Positions 9,704 through 17,147 of a DNA stretch of 42,169 bases are shown here, in pieces. Location of the stretch: the NCBI RefSeq assembly GCF_001612845.1, contig NZ_BDBF01000059.1:1-42169 (forward strand), given 5' to 3'. How positions within the stretch are numbered: position 1 is the stretch's first letter; each line of letters starts with the position of its first letter. Source of the DNA: Nocardia elegans NBRC 108235. GTDB lineage: Bacteria > Actinomycetota > Actinomycetes > Mycobacteriales > Mycobacteriaceae. Under the pieces are notes generated by a model, which was not told the DNA's origin, made no database searches, and saw only the letters and a program-made list of their open reading frames with translations. Made by a program: the position numbers and the translations under genes.

Positions 9704-10230
9704 TTGAAACTGGACGACCTGCTCCTGATACCCCGCCCTGGGCACGAAGAAGCTGGCACGCTCGACGAATTCATGGTCCACCCGCTGGTCGCGGCACTTC
9801 GATGGCCGCGCGACGTCGCCGAGCAGTGGCTGTGGGAACACGGGCACAACGCACACTTCCTCCTGGACTACCGCACCGTCCAACTCGACAACATCACATG
9901 GTCGCTGGAAGCGCTGCCTGTCGGTGACCTATTGGCAGCCCCCACCGGCCTCAGCGAGGGTGACCTGCTCGATCTCAACGCCGCAGACCATGCGCACCGG
10001 GTCCGCGTCCGCCCTGCCGAAATCAGGCAGGCATGGGATGAGACCGGCACGTGGTTACGGGCCCCATCCTTATCGAACGAGATCTCCTTACACCGCCCGC
10101 CGATGGCCTCCAAGTCATCGAAGGCCGCACTCGGCTCGGAATACTGCGCGGCCGTCTCCGCGACGGACTCCTTGTCGCCGACCATCACCATGCGTGGGTC
10201 GGTAGACGTTCTCGCGACGACGACGCGCAC
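9704..10230 (+). pseudogene. Frameshifted hypothetical gene (VIEGRTRLG protein)
   Basis: The first 115 or so codons (LDDLLLIPRPGHEEAGTLDE through RPAEIRQAWDETG) run in one frame from a TTG at 9704. The continuation GPILIERDLLTPPADGLQVI, EGRTRLGILRGRLRDGLLVA and DHHHAWVGRR is in another frame and ends at TAG 10231-10233. The join is near 10045-10055, a one-base shift. The C-terminal part has a pattern like ParB-type or related 'G-x-TR-x-G-x-L-x-G' proteins, but I do not recognise the whole family. It may be a real mutation or a sequencing error; restored, the protein would be about 175 residues. The original frame runs on into unrelated fragments described below. Confidence 0.55.
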
Positions 10231-10245
10231 TAGCCGGACTCTATC

Positions 10246-10342
10246 CCCTCCAGCCAGGCCGACAGGTCCGAACTCGACGCCCTCGACGTGGTTACCGAGC
10301 TGGATCGCGACGGTTCGGGAACCTGTTGGGAGGCAAAGCCTT
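10246..10342 (+). repeat. 97-bp duplicated fragment of the NERD-domain gene
   Basis: Matches 13002-13098 at 91 of 97 bases in the same orientation. In the other copy the sequence lies inside the coding region of the minus-strand NERD-domain gene. Here it sits between a broken hypothetical gene and an aldehyde dehydrogenase fragment, so this copy is a stranded piece without function. Confidence 0.85.
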
Positions 10343-10573
10343 TACGGCCTCAACGCCGTCCTGTTCACCGAGAACCTGTCACGAGCCCACCGCATGGCCG
10401 CCCGACTGAAAGCCGGAACCATCTGGGCCAACTGCTTCTTCATCCGAGACCTGCGCGCACCCTTCGGCGGCGTCGGCGACTCCGGAATCGGCCGCGAAGG
10501 CGGCACCTTCAGCCGCGAATTCTTCACCGTACCCAAAACCGTTGTCATGCACATCGCAGCCGATCACACGTGA
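10343..10573 (+). pseudogene. C-terminal fragment of an aldehyde dehydrogenase
   Basis: About 76 residues that read like the last part of a semialdehyde dehydrogenase of the HpaE/2-hydroxymuconic-semialdehyde type: YGLNAVLFTENLSRAHRMAA, then GTIWANCFF, the typical PFGGVGDSGIGREGG and the tail FFTVPKTVVM. The catalytic Cys and Glu and the NAD-binding region are absent, so it cannot be active. It begins exactly where the 97-bp repeat ends (10342/10343), showing a recombination joint. A plus-strand ORF reads through all three fragments and should not be taken as one gene. Confidence 0.8.
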
Positions 10574-10680
10574 TCGCGCGTTCGGGTGTCGGCGTGCTCG
10601 GGGCTGTGAACTTCAGACCCGAGCCGGATAACCGGAACCTGGCCGGTCAATCGGCACGGGAATCAACCAGCGATGGATTT

Positions 10681-12249
10681 CTAGTTACAGATCGGGGCAA
10701 TATTCCAGAACTGATTTATGATGTCATCCTTGGTGTGGTTGTGCCACAACATTTCTATCTTGTACCCCGACCTGGATGGATCATCGGGGAAAGTCGCGAT
10801 CAATACCGCGGCCGGGCCGCCGTCGACGGGCGAGCTTGCCTCGTGGAGCAGTGGAATTCCCGCGCATCCAGCATGAGGTACTCGCATCTGGACGCCAGTG
10901 GCGAACACCAGATTCGCATTTACCTTCTGAATGCTGCCATAGTCATAGATTGTGAACCATGGAACGTTGGCATTCTGCGAACAGTCGACGTACGGATCGG
11001 TGCCGGTATATGGGCCCTCGCAGTATCCCCCTCCCCAACTCGTGCCGTACGGACGGCTCGATACCAATTTGGGAAATGCATCGGCAATCTTCTGTTCAGG
11101 AGGATTCCAGGGTTTATCTCTGGTTGAACTACCGTCACTCCCGCTGGCGCTGTCTTGCTGCCCGCTGCCGTGCCAAACAACCAATCCGATCGCCAGCACG
11201 GCGGCGATTGCAGCAGCCGACACTGCGATCGTTCGCCCTCTCCAGCGGCGCCACGGCGACGACTGTTCGGGGGCGACGTTGTGCGGCGGCCACGCCGGTC
11301 GCGGAGGTCCGGGGGCATACGGTGGTGCCGGCTGATGCCATTGCGCCGGCGGAAGCGAATGATCGGGCAATATAACGGTTTCCGGCGCCGGGGAGCGTAC
11401 CCCAGCGGATCGCTGCGCGATTACGGTATGGACGGCGGACGCCAGCTCCCCACAGCTACGGAATCTGCGATCGCGATCCTTGGCCATGGCTCGTGCAAGG
11501 ACCGCGTCGAGTTGCGGAGGTAGGTCCGGGCGAAGCTGATGTATCGACGGTACCGGGGCACCGAGATGGCCGGCGACAACCTGCCCCGGGTTATCTGCCG
11601 CGAACGGAGACCGACCTGTCAGCAGCGCGAACAATGTGCACGCGAGCGAGTACTGGTCTGCACGGTGGTCGAGTGGCTGGCCGCTGAGTTGCTCCGGCGC
11701 GGCGAATGCCAGTGTCGCGGTGAAGGTTCCGGTGGCGGTGACCTTGGTTGTCGAATCCAGCAGTCGGGCGATACCGAAGTCGGTGAGCACCGCGTGCTCT
11801 GCTCGGCCCGCGTCCGCCGCGGCCAGCAGAATATTGGCCGGCTTGATGTCTCGATGCAGAACGCCATGGGCATGGGCATAGTCGAGAGCTGCTGCGATAT
11901 CCGCGATTATCCGTGCCGCGTGCTCGCCGGTTACCGTTCGGAAATCGAGGTGACTGGCGTCGGTACCGCGGACATATTGCATCGCGATCCACAGGTGCCC
12001 GTCGTGGACGCCGCGATCATAGATGCCGACGATGTTCGGATGCTCCAGCTTCGCAACAACGCTGGCCTCCTGCTCGAATCGGCGACGTAATTCCGCGTCG
12101 CTGGACACCTCGCGTCGGAGCAGCTTCAACGCCACCGATCTCGGCAGCCGCGGGTGGCGAGCCAGATACACCGTGCCCATGCCCCCTTGACCGAGCTCGC
12201 GGTCGAGGAAGTACTCGGCAAATGTTGCACCAACGCTGGGATGAACCAC
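10681..12249 (-). CDS. Transmembrane serine/threonine protein kinase, PknB/PknH type
   Basis: 522 residues. The N-terminal kinase domain (about 10-280) has the glycine loop LGQGGMGTVYLA, the ATP-binding lysine in VALKLL (Lys42), HRDIKPANILL (catalytic Asp134; RD-type), DFG at 157-159 and APEQLSG. A proline-rich juxtamembrane linker (285-335) leads to one transmembrane helix (about 340-359). The outer domain of about 160 residues has four cysteines (YCEG, DCSQ, AGCAG, PICN), suggesting two disulfides as in PknH-type sensors; its ligand is unknown. GTG start at 12249 follows AGGGGGAG on the minus strand. It lies downstream of and in the same direction as the NERD gene, 292 nt away, so may have its own promoter. 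Confidence 0.92.
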   Translation of the reverse strand: MVHPSVGATFAEYFLDRELGQGGMGTVYLARHPRLPRSVALKLLRREVSSDAELRRRFEQEASVVAKLEHPNIVGIYDRGVHDGHLWIAMQYVRGTDASHLDFRTVTGEHAARIIADIAAALDYAHAHGVLHRDIKPANILLAAADAGRAEHAVLTDFGIARLLDSTTKVTATGTFTATLAFAAPEQLSGQPLDHRADQYSLACTLFALLTGRSPFAADNPGQVVAGHLGAPVPSIHQLRPDLPPQLDAVLARAMAKDRDRRFRSCGELASAVHTVIAQRSAGVRSPAPETVILPDHSLPPAQWHQPAPPYAPGPPRPAWPPHNVAPEQSSPWRRWRGRTIAVSAAAIAAVLAIGLVVWHGSGQQDSASGSDGSSTRDKPWNPPEQKIADAFPKLVSSRPYGTSWGGGYCEGPYTGTDPYVDCSQNANVPWFTIYDYGSIQKVNANLVFATGVQMRVPHAGCAGIPLLHEASSPVDGGPAAVLIATFPDDPSRSGYKIEMLWHNHTKDDIINQFWNIAPICN

Positions 12250-12541
12250 TAACTCCCCCTTGAACTGCTGGATCTGAGACTTAGCATATTGTGTGTGAGG
12301 TACAGGGTGTGCGGCTGCCCCCGGCTGAGATCGATAAACACCGATGGACTAACGGCCGCACGACATGCCGGTCCGAGTTGTTCCGCTCTGGCCAGCCACA
12401 ACGGAGAACTTCGTTGGATTCTCGGCCACTACTACCGGGACCCCTTGTCCTGGCTCAGCTGTGTTCATCGCACCCGCCGCCCCGGGGTACCCGCCGCGAT
12501 CCTGGCCACAGCGAACGAGACGACACAGCGATACCGGCCGC
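12250..12541. promoter_or_regulatory. Intergenic region with putative kinase promoter
   Basis: On the minus strand TATGCT (complement at 12283-12288) fits TANNNT and lies about 34 nt before the kinase start. No clear -35 element is seen. The remainder holds no supported gene. Confidence 0.35.
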
Positions 12542-13711
12542 TCAGCAGTCCGGGTCCAGCGGATAGCAAGTCCTCGGCTTTTCGGGGGCCGGCCCGGCAG
12601 GGATCTCGCGGGGCGGCAGCGTTTCGGCGGGCGTCGACTCGGTGACCGCCGGTGTGCCCTCGGCGCTGCGGTGAGGATGGGTGTACACCAGTGCGGCGAA
12701 CCCGCCGATGATTGCCAGAGCCAGCCCGAGAGCAAGCAGTGACCGGGTGGTGCGGCGGGGAGGCCGGACCACAGGATCCGGGAACCGCGGCGGGGCCGCC
12801 GGCTTCCCGTAGGTCGGGGTCCGGCCATCGGTGTGCCCGCTCTGCTCATCGCGGGACGGCGGTGTATGCGCTTCCAGCGGTTGCCGGTGCCTCGCCGCGA
12901 TCGGGGCCCACGCCGGCGGGAGCGTCGTCCGATGCGATGTCGGTCGAAAAGGGGAACGGGGCGGCGGATCGACGACGGCGCTGCGCGGGGAGACCGTCAC
13001 ACCCTCCAGACAGGCCGACAGATCCGAACTCGATGCCCTCGACGTGGCTACCGAGCTGGATCGCGACGGATCGGGAACCTGCTGGGAGGCAAAGCCTTCC
13101 GCGGCGAGCTGGTCGATGGCGACGGCCTGGCCGAGATTCAGCCCAGCCAATACCCGATGGGCTTGCTCCGCAGTCCAGGACGTGGTGCGGCGGCGCTGGC
13201 CCTGGAACCAGATACGCAGGCCCTCCTGGGTGCCGACAAGGATGTCTATGCCGGTGGGCAGGTCCATTTTCGCCACAGTCACCGAACAGCCGGGGTGAGG
13301 AATGACCAGCACGAGACCGGACACGAATGCATCGATTCCCAGCCGCGTGTTGTGGTTCTTCAGATTGAACGCGGCTTGGCGCACCTGATTGAGCGGATTG
13401 GTGTCGTTCTCGCGCGCATGGACCGGACTACCGGCCACCCCCGGCATCGACCAGGGCCCGTTGGCCGGGCACGACAATACACCGCTGACCGGGCTGGTGA
13501 TGCCCTTGACCTCGATCACCACACACGCGTGCGGGGTGATCACCACCAGGTCGGCCTCGCTGGCACGGCGGTAGCGTCGCCGCTCGGGCAGGTAGCACCC
13601 CGAGATCGCGACACCACAAACCTTGTAGGCACCGTTCCACGTTCGCAGCCAGTCGAGAACGATTCGTTCGGTGGGCGGTATCCCGCGACGATCCCCATTG
13701 ACGACCAGCAT
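12542..13711 (-). CDS. NERD-domain membrane-anchored protein
   Basis: 389 residues. Residues about 8-130 form a NERD (nuclease-related) domain: an N-terminal helix with E15, then EADLVVITPHACVVIEVKGI, which carries the D...E-x-K pattern of restriction-endonuclease-like folds. A second globular part reaches about residue 200, followed by a long Pro/Ser/Arg-rich low-complexity linker (215-325). A single transmembrane helix (about 326-346: LLALGLALAIIGGFAALVY) and a short Pro-rich tail with two cysteines end the protein. In actinobacteria NERD proteins are often linked to kinases; a kinase gene follows. ATG 13711 is preceded by AGGGGGT. DNA cleavage is inferred from fold only. A 97-bp piece of this gene recurs at 10246-10342. 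Confidence 0.85.
   Translation of the reverse strand: MLVVNGDRRGIPPTERIVLDWLRTWNGAYKVCGVAISGCYLPERRRYRRASEADLVVITPHACVVIEVKGITSPVSGVLSCPANGPWSMPGVAGSPVHARENDTNPLNQVRQAAFNLKNHNTRLGIDAFVSGLVLVIPHPGCSVTVAKMDLPTGIDILVGTQEGLRIWFQGQRRRTTSWTAEQAHRVLAGLNLGQAVAIDQLAAEGFASQQVPDPSRSSSVATSRASSSDLSACLEGVTVSPRSAVVDPPPRSPFRPTSHRTTLPPAWAPIAARHRQPLEAHTPPSRDEQSGHTDGRTPTYGKPAAPPRFPDPVVRPPRRTTRSLLALGLALAIIGGFAALVYTHPHRSAEGTPAVTESTPAETLPPREIPAGPAPEKPRTCYPLDPDC
13002..13098 (+). repeat. Parent copy of the 97-bp repeat, inside the NERD gene
   Basis: Identical in 91 of 97 positions to 10246-10342. It encodes part of the linker between the NERD domain and the low-complexity region on the minus strand. Confidence 0.85.
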
Positions 13712-13895
13712 CGCGACCCCCTATGCGGCGTTGAAGCACCGAGAACGGTGCTGGGTCAACGATATCGCCGTGTACCGACAGCCGCCCCGAGCTCTATCGG
13801 ACCCTCGGCTCCGCCGTCTGCTGGCGATCGACCTCGGCGGATCCGCTCCCACCTGATCACGGGGCTCGCCTGTCCGAGAGGTATCCGCACCGCGA

Positions 13896-14669
13896 TCACA
13901 GTAGGTGGTGCAGATACCGGTCCGGATCCGAGAGGAAGTCTCTGGTCAGGCGCACAGGGAGGGCGTCGTCGTAGGAGACGATGTCGATCGTGCCGGCGTC
14001 GGTGATTTCGTAGATGCTGGCGCCCGGGAGCGCGAGAAGGATCGGTGAGTGGGTGGCCACCACGAGCTGGCATCGCTGTTCGACCAGCTCGGCCAGTCGC
14101 CGCAGGGCCGCCATGCACGCTTGGGGAGACAGAGCAGCCTCGGGTTCGTCGAGCAGGTACAGGCCCCGCGGGTGAAAGCGGTGCATCATCAGGTCGATGA
14201 ACGATTCCCCGTGTGAGCGGTGATGCGGGGAAGTGCCACCGAGCGTGTCCACCTGGTCGGGGCCGAGCCGCTCGGTTTCGGTGGCGACGTTGTAGTAGGT
14301 CTCGGCACGCAGAAAGAACCGGCTGCGCGGCTTGTCGACACCCCATCGGATCGTGAGGTGCTCACCGAGAGATGATTCGCTGGCACGGGTAGCGAAGCGG
14401 TAATTTTGGCTTCCCCCTTCGGGATTCATGCCAGCTGCTACGGCGATCGCCTCCGGGAGGGTGGACTTTCCGCTGCCGTTCTCGCCGACAAGGAACGTCA
14501 CGCCACCCGCCAGCGGCAGTCCTCGCGCCTGCTCCTGCAGGTAGGTCACGACGGGCAGAGTGAATGGATAGTCGTCGGGATGGGCGCCCGGCGCCACCCG
14601 GACATCGCGGATATAGCCATCGGTGACCGGATACACGCCCTCGCGCCCACGGCCGCTGTCGTCGCTCAT
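13896..14669 (-). CDS. Stand-alone ABC-type/AAA ATPase (AAA_15/AAA_21-like)
   Basis: 257-residue soluble P-loop ATPase. Walker A is VGENGSGKST (61-70), a signature-like SHGES stands at 152-156, Walker B is LYLLDEPEAALSP with catalytic Glu175, and the switch histidine is in VVATHSPIL (His207). This fits the single-domain RecF/SMC-like ATPases (predicted ATPases of the COG3910 type) rather than transporters, as there is no permease next to it. Such ATPases often serve in DNA repair or act as one half of defence modules with a nuclease or toxin. A small uncharacterised protein lies 184 nt upstream on the same strand. The start ATG 14669 has no strong ribosome binding site. Confidence 0.88.
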   Translation of the reverse strand: MSDDSGRGREGVYPVTDGYIRDVRVAPGAHPDDYPFTLPVVTYLQEQARGLPLAGGVTFLVGENGSGKSTLPEAIAVAAGMNPEGGSQNYRFATRASESSLGEHLTIRWGVDKPRSRFFLRAETYYNVATETERLGPDQVDTLGGTSPHHRSHGESFIDLMMHRFHPRGLYLLDEPEAALSPQACMAALRRLAELVEQRCQLVVATHSPILLALPGASIYEITDAGTIDIVSYDDALPVRLTRDFLSDPDRYLHHLL

Positions 14670-14853
14670 CGTCGCGTAGAGACGCGGCAGTTCGACATGA
14701 TGGCAGGATCGCCCTCTGCGGTTATGCGGTCGGCATCGATCATGGCGCGCAGCCTACGAGGCATCGACCTCGACGGATTCGCTCCCACCGGATCGCGGCG
14801 GTGGTCCGGCACGGTCGAACCTGTTCTTCCACACCGCCGCCGGACGCGGCGGG

Positions 14854-15348
14854 TCATCGCCGATCCTGGCCCGGACCGGTCATCTGAAACCACCCGGGAG
14901 CTCGATCATGATTGGTCGGCGCGTAGGTCACGCCGCCCCGCAAATGCGGTTCCACGCGCTCACACGTGGAGTCGACGTCGGCGTAATCCTCGCCGGTGCG
15001 TTCGGCGATCAGCTGCCAGAACCTTTGCGAGTCGGGGACCTGCACGCTGGTCCGCCAGAGGTAGCCGGGCAGCGGTTCGCGCACACACGCCAGCGCGCGA
15101 ATCGCGATGCCGCGACTCTGTACGACCCGGTCGACGTCGATGTTGCCTATGAAACCGCGGCGGCATTCGTGGCAGATCAGGTACCGAAGCTGCCCCAGTG
15201 GACTGTTCCCGTAGCCACCTCCGAAGAAATGGATCGAGCGTATATCGGTGGCCCTGCCCTGCGTGATTGCCGGACCGAAGAACTCGAACCGGACCAGGTC
15301 GGATTGCTGAGTGTGGTGGTGGGGAATGCCGTGGATATCGCGTGCCAT
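14854..15348 (-). CDS. Hypothetical protein, possibly GNAT-like
   Basis: 164 residues, unrecognised with confidence. A central segment LRYLICHECRRGFIGNIDVD followed by SRGIAIRALACVREPLPGYL and RFWQLIAERTGEDYAD resembles the C-terminal half of small acetyltransferase-like proteins, with a possible zinc pair (C-x2-C in ICHEC). The N-terminus is His- and Gly-rich. AAGGGGG lies on the minus strand a few bases before ATG 15348. It is in line with the downstream ATPase gene and may be co-transcribed with it. The coding call is supported by length and start context, the function is not. Confidence 0.55.
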   Translation of the reverse strand: MARDIHGIPHHHTQQSDLVRFEFFGPAITQGRATDIRSIHFFGGGYGNSPLGQLRYLICHECRRGFIGNIDVDRVVQSRGIAIRALACVREPLPGYLWRTSVQVPDSQRFWQLIAERTGEDYADVDSTCERVEPHLRGGVTYAPTNHDRAPGWFQMTGPGQDRR

Positions 15349-15483
15349 AGTCTGTGGCCCCCTTCGGTTTTCCGCCGATCGTGCCGCACCCCACCGACAA
15401 CCACCGCCGCTCCCGACGCCACCGTTCTACGGCGCGGTGGTGTGCTCTTGGGCTGGGGCCTCGATCGTCGAGGTCGCCGGCCG

Positions 15484-15766
15484 GCGTTACCCTCGTCCTC
15501 GACAGCGACGGCATCCTCGCCGACTTCGGCGAAACCCGCGACAGCGTGTTGCGCCGGCGGGCCTTCGACCTCTTCGGCCATTCCGGCGGCAACGCCGAAC
15601 AGGCCGTCGGATTCTGTCCGGCGTGGTTGGCAAGCTGCAGAAGCTGGATTTCCTCGAACGCAACCCCGACTACCTCGCGGACCTGATCATCTCAAGGTGG
15701 CAGGCAGGCGAACGGCCGGCAGAACAGCTGCTCGACGCCCGGGCCACCTGTCACAAGGACTCTTAA
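15484..15766 (+). pseudogene. Frameshifted small hypothetical gene
   Basis: Two adjoining frames give one plausible protein: TLVLDSDGILADFGETRDSV, LRRRAFDLFGHSGGNAEQAV, then after a one-base shift near 15605-15612, RILSGVVGKLQKLDFLERNP and DYLADLIISRWQAGERPAEQ to a stop at 15766. The joined protein of about 95 residues is charged, helical and soluble, without a recognised domain. Either a real frameshift or a base-call error would explain it. The start is unclear. Confidence 0.45.
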
Positions 15767-15848
15767 CCCTGCCGGATGACAGGGCCAGGAGTACTCGGTT
15801 GGGTTGGGCTCCGATCGGGGCTGCTGGACCGCGACTTTTGAACCCAAT

Positions 15849-17147
15849 TCAGTCGTGATCGTCCCGTAGAGAGAGTTGTATGAGCTGTTGGAAAGCGCGG
15901 ACGCACTCGTTTTCGGTGATGGGGAGGCGTTGAAACCTCACCTGGTGGCCGTTGCTGGTTTTCCACGGCCCCATGGTTTCGGCGCGGGCTGGGATGTGTG
16001 GTTCAGGAAAGTCGACGTATGCGAGAGCTCCCGCCGGCAATGGGCGCTCGAGGTGGGCGCTGAGGTATGCGTGGAGCTGGTAGAGGTCTTCGCGGTCGAC
16101 TCCGCGAGGATCGGTGAGGGGCTTGTATTTGGCATCGACAATGGCCCACGGTCGGCTCGGTGGGCCGAGGATAAGGTCGGGATACATATTGCCGAGTGTG
16201 CGCATCGGGTCGGCCACTGTGCGAAGCAGATACTGTGTGCTCGTTAGGCGCGTGCCGTGAGTGACGTTGGCGGTACCGAACGCACGCTTCGCGCAATGCA
16301 GGAGGAATAGTTCCCATAGTTCGGCGACGTCGATCAGCAGGCCGGTGGTGCGCTCTGAGGTGGCTGCGGCGCGAAGACCGTTTCGCCGTGCGATCTGCCA
16401 CGAGAGCTCGGCGACTCGTCGGTATGGCAGTGTGATCGGCGTATATCGCACATCACGCAACTCGCGTAGTGTCGGCAACTTAGGTCGTGGTCCCGTTACC
16501 GCACGCAAGCGCGGCATCACTTCATCGATCCTGTGGCCGCGCCAATCTTTGCGCCGGAGCGCACGATCGAGCACACGGTCGGCTAGCACGATCACCGCGC
16601 TCACGGGGTTGTCGAATTGCTTGGGTCTGCTTGTGGAGGCGACGTGTGGGCTGCGTGCGGTGCGGAGAGTCATGGTCGAAGGTAGATCGAGCCGACCGCG
16701 CACATACGGTGAGATGTGTTGCTGCGGTGCTCGGAATCCGGGAAGGCCGTGTCGCGTCGCATCGACGAGGGTCGAGCGCCATGTCGCTGCCAGCAGTTCC
16801 GCGATGAGAATCGAGGAGCGGCTGTGATCACCGGTGCGAGGAACGATGCGCACGTTGAGTGCTGCTCCCGCCCAGGCGGCGATCGTGGTGAATCCCAGAC
16901 GAGGCCGGATTTCGAGCACGCGTCCATCGCGGTGCAGTTCGCCGATGTAGCGCCCGGCCCGCCAGTTCCCGTCCGGATCGCAGTGCAACACCGGTTCCGG
17001 AGCACTGGCGATCCGCGATGTCCCGACACCTACTACGAAGTTGGCTGGATCAGTATCACGTGCGAGGGCCTGCAGCCAGTTACGATCATTTTCGGTCAAT
17101 GCGCGATCGGCACCTGCGAGGTCGCGAAATACCAAGCGCTCGGTCAT
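15849..17147 (-). CDS. mcrC: McrC, nuclease subunit of a type IV restriction system
   Basis: 432 residues, in the usual range for McrC proteins. The N-terminal half holds the McrC-type region that docks on the McrB ring; the C-terminal part carries the PD-(D/E)XK core MYPDLILGPPSRPWAIVDAK followed by YKPL (about 322-345; catalytic Asp, Asp and Lys visible), matching the 'D...D-A-K-Y-K' motif of McrC. ATG 17147 overlaps the TGA of mcrB by four bases (ATGA), so the two are translationally coupled. The McrBC complex uses NTP hydrolysis to translocate and cuts modified foreign DNA. Which modification is recognised cannot be told from McrC. Confidence 0.92.
   Translation of the reverse strand: MTERLVFRDLAGADRALTENDRNWLQALARDTDPANFVVGVGTSRIASAPEPVLHCDPDGNWRAGRYIGELHRDGRVLEIRPRLGFTTIAAWAGAALNVRIVPRTGDHSRSSILIAELLAATWRSTLVDATRHGLPGFRAPQQHISPYVRGRLDLPSTMTLRTARSPHVASTSRPKQFDNPVSAVIVLADRVLDRALRRKDWRGHRIDEVMPRLRAVTGPRPKLPTLRELRDVRYTPITLPYRRVAELSWQIARRNGLRAAATSERTTGLLIDVAELWELFLLHCAKRAFGTANVTHGTRLTSTQYLLRTVADPMRTLGNMYPDLILGPPSRPWAIVDAKYKPLTDPRGVDREDLYQLHAYLSAHLERPLPAGALAYVDFPEPHIPARAETMGPWKTSNGHQVRFQRLPITENECVRAFQQLIQLSLRDDHD

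Noticed and set aside
12833..14005. 390-codon plus-strand open frame
   Set aside because: Antisense shadow of the NERD gene; Arg/Gly/His-rich with no domain, while the minus strand shows a clear NERD domain and transmembrane helix.
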